Source: Gemmatimonadota bacterium
Lineage (GTDB): Bacteria; Gemmatimonadota; Gemmatimonadetes; Gemmatimonadales; Gemmatimonadaceae
Assembly (NCBI GenBank): GCA_947471365.1
Contig: CANIWQ010000004.1
Span: 1-61,501, forward strand
Reading direction: 5' to 3'
Length of the DNA stretch: 61,501 bases
A program made the position numbers and the translations under genes. Below are positions 34,070-41,598 of this stretch, one piece after another (the first letter of the stretch is position 1; every line of letters starts with the position of its first letter). Under the pieces are notes generated by a model. That model was not told the DNA's origin. It saw only the letters and a list, made by a program, of their open reading frames with translations, and did no database searches.

Positions 34070-34678
34070 ATGTTCACTGGCCTCATCACCGACACTGGCA
34101 CCATCGACCGCGTCCGCACCACGGATGCGGGGCGGGAGTTCCGCATTCAGTGCGCGTACGAGGCGGTACGCGACGGTGAGTCGATTGCCGTGAATGGGGC
34201 GTGCCTCACGGTGCGCGAGTGCGGGGCGGGGTGGTTTACGGTCGCGGCGGTGGTCACCACGCTCGACCGCACCACGATCGCGGCGTGGACCGAGGGGAAG
34301 CGTGTGAATCTCGAACGCGCGCTCGCCGTCGGCGATCGGCTCGGCGGACATCTCGTGCAGGGACATGTGGATGGCGTGGCGACCGTTCGCGCTGTGACGC
34401 AGCGCGGCGACGCCACGCTGATTGATATTGAAGTGCCGGCAGAACTGATGCCGCTGACCGTGCCGCACGGCTCCATCACCGTGGACGGCGTGAGTCTCAC
34501 CGTGAATGCGATTCCGCAGGAACGGGTGGTGCAGCTCTCGATGATTGAGTACACGCTGCGCCACACCACGCTGGGCGCACTCGCGTCTGGTGATTCGGTG
34601 CACGTCGAAGCCGACGTGATCGGAAAATTCGTCCAACGACTGACGGCGCCGCATCTGGCGGCCGCCGCGGAGCGATAG
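34070..34678 (+). CDS. ribE: Riboflavin synthase alpha chain
   Basis: 202 residues. Two homologous barrels: MFTGLITDTGTIDRV at the start and LVQGHVDGVATVRAV in the second half. It disproportionates two 6,7-dimethyl-8-ribityllumazine molecules to riboflavin. VNGACLTV and VDGVSLTVNAI are the paired substrate-binding motifs. A 38-base gap after ribD is the longest in the rib run and contains a CCGCTCACC direct repeat. Confidence 0.94.
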   Translation: MFTGLITDTGTIDRVRTTDAGREFRIQCAYEAVRDGESIAVNGACLTVRECGAGWFTVAAVVTTLDRTTIAAWTEGKRVNLERALAVGDRLGGHLVQGHVDGVATVRAVTQRGDATLIDIEVPAELMPLTVPHGSITVDGVSLTVNAIPQERVVQLSMIEYTLRHTTLGALASGDSVHVEADVIGKFVQRLTAPHLAAAAER

Positions 34679-34680
34679 CC

Positions 34681-35883
34681 ATGCCACTCGGAACCATCGA
34701 ACAGGCGCTCGACGATCTGCGCGCCGGAAAATTCCTCGTCGTTGCCGATGACGAGGACCGCGAAAACGAAGGCGACCTCATTGTCGCGGCGGAATTCATC
34801 ACGCCCGAGAAGGTCAACTTTCTCATGCAAGCCAAGGGGATGATCTGCCTGGCGCTGAGTCAAGAGAAAGTGCGCCAGCTCGACCTACCGATGATGGGCG
34901 CCGAAAACACCGATGCGTTGCGCACGGCGTACACGGTCACGGTGGATGCCTCGCCAAAATTCGGTGTCACCACCGGCATCAGCGCGTCTGATCAAGCGGC
35001 GACCATTCGCGCGGCGTCGAGTCCAGAGGCTGTGCCGAGCGATCTGCGCCGTCCGGGGCACGTGCATCCCCTCCGTGCACGCGAAGGCGGCGTGTTGCAG
35101 CGGGTGGGGCACACGGAAGCGGCGGTGGATTTTATGCGGCTCGCGGGGCTGCAGTCGGCCGGCGTGATTTGTGAAATCCTCAATGAAGACGGCACCACCG
35201 CCAAACGACCGCAGCTCGATGTGTTCGCGCAGAAGCACAACATCACGTTCGTGACGGTGGCCCAGTTGGTGGCATATCGCCTGCGGCACGAGCGGCTGGT
35301 GCATCGCGAGGCGGAGGCGCGCCTCCCCACCGAGTTCGGCGAATTCCGCATCATTGGCTATCGCAATGACGTGGATGACCGCGAGCACGTGGCGCTCGTG
35401 TTTGGTGACGTCACGGGGGCCGAAGGGGTGCTGGTGCGCATGCACTCCAAGTGTCTCACCGGCGACGTGTTCCATTCGCAGCGCTGCGACTGTGGCTGGC
35501 AGTTGCACCACGCGATGTCGATGATCGCCGGCGAGGGGCGCGGGGTGATTGTGTATCTGGATCAAGAAGGGCGCGGCATTGGGCTGATCAACAAGCTCAA
35601 AGCGTACGAGCTGCAGGATAAAGGCGCCGACACGGTGGAAGCCAACGAACGGCTCGGCTTTGCGCCGGATTTGCGCAACTATGGCATTGGGGCGCAGGTC
35701 CTGCTCGACCTCGGCCTCAAGTCCATCCGTCCCATCACCAACAATCCCAAAAAACTCATTGGGCTTGAAGGCTACGGGCTGAAGGTCGATGAGCGCGTGC
35801 CACTCAACGCGCCGGAGTCTGTGGAGAACGCCGAATATCTGGAAACCAAACGCCGGAAACTCGGCCACCTCCGGGCGCTCTGA
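34681..35883 (+). CDS. ribBA: Bifunctional DHBP synthase / GTP cyclohydrolase II
   Basis: 400 residues. The N-terminal RibB half (about 1-205) has DDEDRENEGDLIVAAEF, RPGHVHPLRAREGGVL and GHTEAAVDF, making 3,4-dihydroxy-2-butanone 4-phosphate from ribulose 5-phosphate. The RibA half has the zinc Cys set in KCLTGDVFHSQRCDCGWQL, then YLDQEGRGIGLINKLKAY and the C-terminal RPITNNPKKLIGLEGYG, opening GTP for riboflavin synthesis. All key residues in both halves look intact, so it should be truly bifunctional. Confidence 0.95.
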   Translation: MPLGTIEQALDDLRAGKFLVVADDEDRENEGDLIVAAEFITPEKVNFLMQAKGMICLALSQEKVRQLDLPMMGAENTDALRTAYTVTVDASPKFGVTTGISASDQAATIRAASSPEAVPSDLRRPGHVHPLRAREGGVLQRVGHTEAAVDFMRLAGLQSAGVICEILNEDGTTAKRPQLDVFAQKHNITFVTVAQLVAYRLRHERLVHREAEARLPTEFGEFRIIGYRNDVDDREHVALVFGDVTGAEGVLVRMHSKCLTGDVFHSQRCDCGWQLHHAMSMIAGEGRGVIVYLDQEGRGIGLINKLKAYELQDKGADTVEANERLGFAPDLRNYGIGAQVLLDLGLKSIRPITNNPKKLIGLEGYGLKVDERVPLNAPESVENAEYLETKRRKLGHLRAL

Positions 35884-36383
35884 TGGCGGAATTTGTAGGG
35901 ACACCGGACGGCGCGCACCGGCGTATGGCGGTGATCGGCAGCCGTTTCAACGAGACGATCACCACCAAGCTCGTCGAGGGCGCGGTGGATTGCCTCGTGC
36001 GGCACGGCGTGCCATTTGACGATGTGGATGTCGTGTGGGTGCCGGGCGCGTGGGAACTGCCAGCGGCGGCAGGTCGATTGCTGGCGTCTGATCGTTACGA
36101 CGCGATCATTGCCGTGGGCGCGGTGATTCGCGGCGACACGCCGCACTTTGATTTTGTCGCAGGGGAAGCGTCGCGCGGGCTCGCCGAGCTGCAGCGCGCG
36201 TACGACCGGCCGATGGGCTTTGGTTTGCTCACGACCGATACGATGGAACAAGCCGAGGCGCGCGCTGGTGGCGCGCATGGCAACAAGGGATGGGACGCGG
36301 CACTCGCCGCACTCGAAATGGCTGACCTGTTCAGCCGTCTCGATGCCGCCGCGGGTCACGAGGAAGGTGATGGCGAGAGTTGA
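35883..36383 (+). CDS. ribH: 6,7-dimethyl-8-ribityllumazine synthase
   Basis: 166 residues, the capsid-forming lumazine synthase. Signatures: MAVIGSRFNETITTKLVEGAVD, VWVPGAWELPAAA, AVGAVIRGDTPHFDFVAGEASRGL, and GFGLLTTDTMEQAEARAGG with NKGWDAALAALEM. The ATG overlaps the ribBA stop by one base (TGATG type). It overlaps nusB by 14 bases, an arrangement found in many bacteria. Confidence 0.95.
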   Translation: MAEFVGTPDGAHRRMAVIGSRFNETITTKLVEGAVDCLVRHGVPFDDVDVVWVPGAWELPAAAGRLLASDRYDAIIAVGAVIRGDTPHFDFVAGEASRGLAELQRAYDRPMGFGLLTTDTMEQAEARAGGAHGNKGWDAALAALEMADLFSRLDAAAGHEEGDGES

Positions 36384-36786
36384 ATCACGCGGGCGCATTC
36401 GCGCCCTCCAGGCTGTCTATGCGTGGGACATGCGAGACAAATCCGATCTTCCCACCATCGCATCGCGGATGTGGGATGATCTCGGCGTGGAGCCCGACGA
36501 GCGGGAGTTTGCCAATCAGCTGCTCCGCGTCATTATCGCCGAGGGCACTGCGCTCGACGACGAACTCGCTGATGTCACCACGAACTGGCGCCTCGAACGA
36601 CTGGGGGCCATCGAACGGTGTGCCCTCCGACTCGGCGCTGCGGAACTTCGCGTGGGCATCACGCCACCGCGCGTCGTCATTCAGGAGATGGTGCGGCTGG
36701 CCGAACGCTTTGGCTCGACGCCGAGTGCGCGCTTTGTGAACGGCGTACTCGACGCGCTCGCGCGCAAGATGGGCCTCCTCGCGTGA
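36370..36786 (+). CDS. nusB: Transcription antitermination factor NusB
   Basis: 138 residues, all-helical. RGRIRALQAVYAWDM at the N-terminus is the RNA-binding arginine-rich helix region; VTTNWRLERLGAIERCALRLGAAEL and RVVIQEMVRLAERFGSTPSARFVNGVLDALAR are diagnostic. NusB with NusE binds boxA RNA for rRNA antitermination. ATG at 36370 lies inside ribH; a GTG three bases earlier is also possible. Coupling to ribH is a common bacterial gene order. Confidence 0.92.
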   Translation: MARVESRGRIRALQAVYAWDMRDKSDLPTIASRMWDDLGVEPDEREFANQLLRVIIAEGTALDDELADVTTNWRLERLGAIERCALRLGAAELRVGITPPRVVIQEMVRLAERFGSTPSARFVNGVLDALARKMGLLA

Positions 36787-37907
36787 AGATCCTCGTCGTC
36801 AACTGGCAGTGTCGAGAGAATCCGCTCGCCGGAGGCGCCGAGATCCATCTGCACGAGATCTTTGAACGCTTGGCCGCCGCCGGCCACGAGGTGACGTTGT
36901 TGTGCGGTGGCTGGCCGGGGTGCCCGCCGGTGGCAAACCTTGGCGGGATCGAGACCCTCCGCGTGGGAACGCGCCAGACGTTTGCACTCAAGGTGTGGCG
37001 TTTCTGGAACGAGCAGCTGCGCCACCGCGCATTCGATGTGATTGTCGAGGACATCAACAAGGCACCGCTCTACACACCGCTGTGGGGCGCGTCGTGCACG
37101 ACGGTCGCGTGCGTACCGCATTTGTTCGGTGGCACCGTGTTCCAAGAACTGGTCTTTCCGCTCGCGGCCGCGGTGTGGCTCAGCGAACGTCCAATTCCGC
37201 TGGTGTACTACGACGTGCCATTTCAGGCGATTAGCGAGAGCACCGCGGACGATCTCGCGGCGCGCGGCCTTCCGCGCTCGCACGTGCATGTGATTTATCC
37301 CGGCGTGTCGTTTGATCATTACACCCCTGATCCGTCGGTGCGTGCGCCCGTGCCGACCTTTTCGTACATCGGACGGCTCAAGAAGTACAAAGGGGTGGAT
37401 CTCGTCATCCGCGCCTTTGCCGAACTGGCGCATCCTGAGGCGACGCTGGAGATTGCTGGGCAGGGGGACTTCAAGGGCTCCCTCGCGGCGCTGGCGTCGT
37501 CGCTGGACCTCGGCGACCGGGTGCGGTTTCTTGGCTTTATTAGTGATGAAGAAAAGGTCGCCCTGCTGCGTCGGTCGTGGGCGGTGGCGTTGGCATCACC
37601 CAAGGAAGGGTGGGGGCTCACGAACGTGGAAGCAGCGGCGTGTGGAACACCGGTGGTGGCGTCGAACTCGCCCGGTATTCGCGAGTCGGTGCGCGACGGC
37701 GAAACAGGATTCCTCGTGCCGCACGGCGACGTGCGCGCCATGGCCGCTGCATTTCGCCGGTTGGCTGCCGCGCCCACGCTCGTGGCAGCGATGGGAGCAA
37801 AGGCCCGTGCCTTTGCGGAAACGTTCACGTGGGAGCGCGCCGCTGAACAGACGATTGCGCATCTGGAGCGATCGATTCGCGGAGGAGCAACGCAATGGAA
37901 GTCGTGA
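36783..37907 (+). CDS. GT4-family glycosyltransferase
   Basis: 374 residues, GT-B fold. N-terminal MKILVVNWQCRENPLAGGAEIHLHEIFERLAAAGHEVTLL has the acceptor-side Gly-rich loop; the C-terminal domain has FSYIGRLKKYKGVDLVIRAFAEL, LEIAGQG and SPKEGWGLTNVEAAACGTPVVASNSPGIRESV, the nucleotide-sugar EX7E region. It is cytoplasmic or peripheral at the inner membrane and retaining. The acceptor cannot be told. GTG at 36783 overlaps the nusB stop. Confidence 0.85.
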   Translation: MKILVVNWQCRENPLAGGAEIHLHEIFERLAAAGHEVTLLCGGWPGCPPVANLGGIETLRVGTRQTFALKVWRFWNEQLRHRAFDVIVEDINKAPLYTPLWGASCTTVACVPHLFGGTVFQELVFPLAAAVWLSERPIPLVYYDVPFQAISESTADDLAARGLPRSHVHVIYPGVSFDHYTPDPSVRAPVPTFSYIGRLKKYKGVDLVIRAFAELAHPEATLEIAGQGDFKGSLAALASSLDLGDRVRFLGFISDEEKVALLRRSWAVALASPKEGWGLTNVEAAACGTPVVASNSPGIRESVRDGETGFLVPHGDVRAMAAAFRRLAAAPTLVAAMGAKARAFAETFTWERAAEQTIAHLERSIRGGATQWKS

Positions 37908-38023
37908 AGCCGTCTGCTGAAGAGTCGATGGCGCGGCGCGCGTATGCCGCGAACCGCTTGCGTGGCGTGCCGCATGGCCAGTCGTGCACGCTTGCCACGC
38001 GCTTCAGCCGCGAGCACCGCTAA
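37895..38023 (+). CDS. 42-residue ORF between the glycosyltransferase and hprK
   Basis: Encodes MEVVKPSAEESMARRAYA and a basic continuation ending FSREHR; no family recognised. GGAGGA lies at a good distance ahead of the ATG, the frame overlaps the end of the glycosyltransferase gene by 13 bases, and its stop overlaps the hprK start as TAATG. This geometry is that of a translated leader coupled to hprK. It may be a genuine small protein or only a device that delivers ribosomes to hprK. Confidence 0.5.
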   Translation: MEVVKPSAEESMARRAYAANRLRGVPHGQSCTLATRFSREHR

Positions 38024-39000
38024 TGGCCGCGAAAGTGCTCACCGTTGCCGGCCTGTTCGAGCGGCTCAAGGATGTATTGCAACTCGACTTGCTCGGGAGC
38101 CCCGCTGGGCTCGAGCGCGAGATTACAATGCCCGACGCTTCGGGCCCGGGCCTTGTGCTCGCCGGCTACGTGGGACGCTTTGTGTATCAGCGCATTCAGG
38201 TCCTCGGTGAAACGGAAGTGTCGTACGTCGCACAACTGAGCGTCGATGACCGCACGCGCATCCTCCGCGCATTCTTTTCGTATCCCATCCCCTGCGTGAT
38301 GGTCACCAAGGGGCTCGCGCTGCCGCCGGGGTTTGAAGCCGAGGCCACGGCGGCTGGCGTCGCGATCTTGCGTTCGCAGCTGAAGACGCTGGAGTTCTAC
38401 AAGCGCATTTCCCCGTTCCTCGAACTCGCCTTTGCTCCGGTGACCAATCTGCACGGCTCACTCGCCGACGTGTTCGGCGTGGGGCTGCTCTTTACCGGGG
38501 CCAGCGGGATCGGGAAGTCCGAGTGTGTGCTCGATCTCGTGGAGCGCGGGCATCGGTTGGTGGCCGACGATCTCGTCATTGTCTCGCGTCGTGGCGCCGA
38601 CGTGCTGATCGGGCGTGGACACGAACTCTCGCGTCACTATATGGAAATCCGGGGCATCGGGCTCATCGACATCCCCAAAGTGTTCGGCATTCACGCGGTG
38701 CGTCAGCAAAAGCGCATTGAAGTGTTGGTGCACCTCGAGCACTGGGATGCCGTGCACGACGTAGATCGCACCGGCCTCGACGGCCAGACCAAGGACGTGC
38801 TCGGCGTCAATCTGCCGTACATCACGGTACCGCTCAATCCCGGTAAGAACATTACGGTGATCGCCGAAGTCATCGCCATGAACCATTTGTTGCGGTACAG
38901 CGGTCATCATGCGGCCGAAGACTTCAACGCGCGCCTCAAGGCCAAGATGTCCCGTGCGGCGACCGCGACGGACATCTATCTGCAGGATGATGACGAGTAG
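38023..39000 (+). CDS. hprK: HPr kinase/phosphorylase
   Basis: 325 residues. The N-terminal domain (about 1-135) precedes the kinase domain with Walker A GASGIGKS at G159-S166, the metal/phosphate region LVADDLVIV, and the family signature MEIRGIGLIDIPKVFG with KNITVIAEVIAMNHLLR near the end. It phosphorylates HPr on the regulatory serine with ATP or PPi and removes it with phosphate. The HPr encoded downstream keeps that serine. ATG at 38023 is preferred over an upstream in-frame ATG at 37984, which adds a non-conserved leader. Confidence 0.94.
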   Translation: MAAKVLTVAGLFERLKDVLQLDLLGSPAGLEREITMPDASGPGLVLAGYVGRFVYQRIQVLGETEVSYVAQLSVDDRTRILRAFFSYPIPCVMVTKGLALPPGFEAEATAAGVAILRSQLKTLEFYKRISPFLELAFAPVTNLHGSLADVFGVGLLFTGASGIGKSECVLDLVERGHRLVADDLVIVSRRGADVLIGRGHELSRHYMEIRGIGLIDIPKVFGIHAVRQQKRIEVLVHLEHWDAVHDVDRTGLDGQTKDVLGVNLPYITVPLNPGKNITVIAEVIAMNHLLRYSGHHAAEDFNARLKAKMSRAATATDIYLQDDDE

Positions 39001-39391
39001 TATCGACGGCCCCCGCGCCGTGATTGCGGGCCACGGCGACGTGGCCGCGGGCTTCGTGTCAGCCGTGCAGCAGATCGCGGGGCTCGGGGCGGTCTTTCGT
39101 GCGGTGAGTAACGCGTCGCTCGATGCGGCGTCGATCGAGGCCGCGATCGCCCGTGCCATCAGCGAGCACCGCGCGACGATCGTCTTCACCGATCTGCCAG
39201 CGGGCAGCTGCACCATCGCGGCGCGCAAAGCAACGCGGGGACTCACCGGCGTGTCCGTGGTGACGGGCGTCAATCTTCCGATGCTCCTCGACTTCGCGCT
39301 CAAGGGCGGGGTGGCGCCGGATGACGCGGCACAATCCGCGGCCAAAGGGCGTGACGCGATCATCGTGCACGCTGCCCCCGAGGTTCGCTGA
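38990..39391 (+). CDS. PTS mannose-family EIIA domain protein
   Basis: 133 residues, single-domain EIIA of the mannose class. The phosphorylated histidine is H15 in VIAGHGDVAAGF. TIVFTDLPAGSCTIAARKA and VVTGVNLPMLLDFAL are typical of the fold. It takes phosphate from HPr and gives it to the IIB encoded next. Two ATG codons in tandem (38987 and 38990) overlap the end of hprK; the second is chosen. Confidence 0.88.
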   Translation: MTSSIDGPRAVIAGHGDVAAGFVSAVQQIAGLGAVFRAVSNASLDAASIEAAIARAISEHRATIVFTDLPAGSCTIAARKATRGLTGVSVVTGVNLPMLLDFALKGGVAPDDAAQSAAKGRDAIIVHAAPEVR

Positions 39392-39882
39392 TGGCGGTCG
39401 CGCTGTATCGCATTGATGACCGGCTGATACATGGCCAGGTCATCGTGGGGTGGGGCCAGCCGCTCAGTTTGTCGTTCATCGTGCTGGTCGATGACGCGGT
39501 GGCGGCGAGCGATTGGGAGCAAGACCTTTACCGTGCCGGCGTCCCGCCCGAGATGGAAGTCACGTTCGAGTCGGTGGCGAGTGCGGTGTCCAAGATGGCC
39601 TCGTACGAGTCGCGGGCCGATAAGGGCATCGTACTCACTGGCGACATCGACACCATGCTCCGGCTCGTGGAAGCCACCGCCCACGCCATTCACCACGTGA
39701 ATCTCGGCGGCATTCATCATCGGGCCGGTCGTGCGCCGCGTCTGCGCTACGTGTTTCTCGCGCCAGACGAAGAGGCAGCCCTACGAACGCTGTCGGACGC
39801 GGGGGTGGTGGTGTGTGCGCAGGACGTCCCTGCCGCGACGCCCGTGCCGTTGACGGCGGTTCTGGCCGGAAGTGGGGCATGA
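39391..39882 (+). CDS. PTS mannose-family EIIB protein
   Basis: 163 residues. The signature RIDDRLIHGQVIVGWG contains the active-site histidine H14. VLVDDAVAASDWEQDLYR and the C-terminal VVVCAQDVPAATPVPL fit the EIIB-Man/Sor family (about 160 residues). It relays phosphate from IIA to the incoming sugar at IIC/IID. The start overlaps the IIA stop by one base and the stop overlaps IIC. Confidence 0.9.
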   Translation: MAVALYRIDDRLIHGQVIVGWGQPLSLSFIVLVDDAVAASDWEQDLYRAGVPPEMEVTFESVASAVSKMASYESRADKGIVLTGDIDTMLRLVEATAHAIHHVNLGGIHHRAGRAPRLRYVFLAPDEEAALRTLSDAGVVVCAQDVPAATPVPLTAVLAGSGA

Positions 39883-40568
39883 TGCAACTCCTCGAATTGT
39901 TGCCGATGACGATCCTCGGTGCGATCCTCGGCCTCGACGTGGTGAGTTTCCCGCAGGCGATGATATCGCGCCCGATTGTTGCGGCGACGCTCGCGGGTTC
40001 ACTGATGGGGGAGCCGCTCCGCGGTTTGATCGCCGGCGTCACCCTCGAACTGTTCGCACTCGAAACACTCCCCTTTGGTGCGAGTCGCTACCCCGAGTGG
40101 GGCTCGGCTGCGGTGGTTGGCGGTGCGATATTCGCTGGGCAACGGGAGACCACCGCCGGCGCGCTCACGGTGGCTGTCTTCGCCGCGCTGGTCACGGCCT
40201 CCGTCAGCGGGTGGTCGATGATTCAGCACCGAAAAGTGCTCGGGCGCTGGGGTGGTGGAATGCGCGAACTCCTCGCGCGGGGATCGTCGAGCGCGGTGAC
40301 GCGGTTGCAGATCGGCGGACTCACGCTGGATCTCTTGCGCGGGGCGCTCATGACCTTCGTCGCGTTGGCCGTCTTCGGTCCGCTCTCGCGAAACCTGCTG
40401 AACACGTGGACGTTTACGAACGGTCAGTCCCGCGCGTTTGTGGTGGCACTGGCTGGTGCGGTGGGTGCGGGCGCGGTGTGGAAGGTCGTGCACACCACGT
40501 CGGGCGCTCGCTGGTACTTGCTGGGCGGCTTGGCGGTCGGCGCTCTGATGCTGGTCTCGCGCTCATGA
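39879..40568 (+). CDS. PTS mannose-family EIIC membrane component
   Basis: 229 residues with several hydrophobic helices. The GEPLRGLIAGVTLELFALETLPFGASRYPEWG block is the IIC-Man signature region; PQAMISRPIVAATLAGSLMG precedes it. With IID it forms the sugar channel in the inner membrane. Two tandem ATG codons overlap the IIB stop. Its substrate is unknown because no sugar-metabolic gene specific to one hexose is adjacent. Confidence 0.85.
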   Translation: MMQLLELLPMTILGAILGLDVVSFPQAMISRPIVAATLAGSLMGEPLRGLIAGVTLELFALETLPFGASRYPEWGSAAVVGGAIFAGQRETTAGALTVAVFAALVTASVSGWSMIQHRKVLGRWGGGMRELLARGSSSAVTRLQIGGLTLDLLRGALMTFVALAVFGPLSRNLLNTWTFTNGQSRAFVVALAGAVGAGAVWKVVHTTSGARWYLLGGLAVGALMLVSRS

Positions 40569-41323
40569 CGACGCCGCCAAAACTGCCGCTCCTCACGCGG
40601 CTGTCGATGCTCCTGCGCTTGCTGGCGGTGCAGGGGTCGTGGAACTATGAGATGATGATGGGGAACGGCATTGCCTTTGCCGTAGAGCCGGCACTGCGAC
40701 TGCTGCCAGGCGGGAAGAACGGCGATGCCTACCGCGCGGCGCTTGCCCGGCAGGGCGGCTACTTCAATGCGCATCCGTACCTCGCCGGTGTGGCGGTCGG
40801 GGCGCTGGCAAGCGCCGAGTTGAGTGGAGAACCGCCCGATCGCATTGAGCGGTTTCGCACGGCCTGCTGCGGCCCACTTGGCAGCGTGGGCGATCGACTC
40901 ATCTGGGCGGGATGGCTGCCGGCTTGTTCGGTGGCCGCAATGCTGGCGTTTGGACTCGGTGCTTCACCGGTCGTCGCGGTGTTGCTCTTTCTTGGCGTCT
41001 ACAACGCGGGGCATCTCACGTTGCGCGTGTGGGGGCTGCGCGTGGGCTACCGCGATGGACTGCGGGTCGCATCCGCACTCGCCCATCCGGCGCTGCGCTG
41101 CGGTCCGGCGCACGTCGCGCGCGCCGCCGCGTTGATCGCGGGGATCGCGCTTCCGCTGGCCGTGCGCGGCATCGTGGGGCCCGCGCGTGAAAAACTCGCG
41201 GTCGTCATGGGATTGGCCGCACTGGGCGCGTTTGTGCTTGCCCGGTTGCAGGGGCGTGTGGAAGGGTGGCGCGTGGCGATGGGCCTACTGGCCGCATTCA
41301 TTCTCTTTTCCGTGGTGCGATGA
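40565..41323 (+). CDS. PTS mannose-family EIID membrane component
   Basis: 252 residues. The N-terminal LLAVQGSWNYEMMMGNGIAFAVEPAL matches the IID signature (FQ-x-SWNYERM type), followed by GGYFNAHPYLAGVAVGALASAE and hydrophobic helices including GVYNAGHLTLRVWGLRVGY. It ends in two or three short membrane segments. It completes a full IIABCD set, so the system should transport and phosphorylate a sugar and not only signal. Confidence 0.85.
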   Translation: MTTPPKLPLLTRLSMLLRLLAVQGSWNYEMMMGNGIAFAVEPALRLLPGGKNGDAYRAALARQGGYFNAHPYLAGVAVGALASAELSGEPPDRIERFRTACCGPLGSVGDRLIWAGWLPACSVAAMLAFGLGASPVVAVLLFLGVYNAGHLTLRVWGLRVGYRDGLRVASALAHPALRCGPAHVARAAALIAGIALPLAVRGIVGPAREKLAVVMGLAALGAFVLARLQGRVEGWRVAMGLLAAFILFSVVR

Positions 41324-41589
41324 TGCTCGAACGCCGGGTGACGGTCGTCAATAGCCACGGAATCCACGCGCGGCCCGCGGCTGAAATTGTGAAGTGTGCT
41401 GCAAAGTTTACCTCGCACATTACGCTGGTGCGCGATGATCTCGACGTGAACGCCAAGAGCATCATGGGCGTGATGATGCTCGCGGCGGAATGTGGATCGG
41501 AGTTGATGCTTCGTGCCGAGGGCGCCGACGCTGAAGCGGCGCTTGATGCCCTCGCGGCCCTGATTGCCGGTAAATTCGGTGAAACCTAG
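41320..41589 (+). CDS. ptsH: Phosphocarrier protein HPr
   Basis: 89 residues. H16 in NSHGIHARPAAEIV is the PEP-dependent phosphorylation site; S47 in NAKSIMGVMML is the HprK site. Both being present means the protein can integrate sugar flux (His-P) and energy state (Ser-P). The start overlaps the IID stop (ATGATG). It is followed by ptsI after nine bases. Confidence 0.95.
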   Translation: MMLERRVTVVNSHGIHARPAAEIVKCAAKFTSHITLVRDDLDVNAKSIMGVMMLAAECGSELMLRAEGADAEAALDALAALIAGKFGET

Positions 41590-41598
41590 GAGCCCCGC

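Noticed and set aside
32913-34070. FMN riboswitch for the rib genes
   Set aside because: No RFN core was seen upstream of ribD or in the ribD-ribE gap; ribD starts four bases after another gene.
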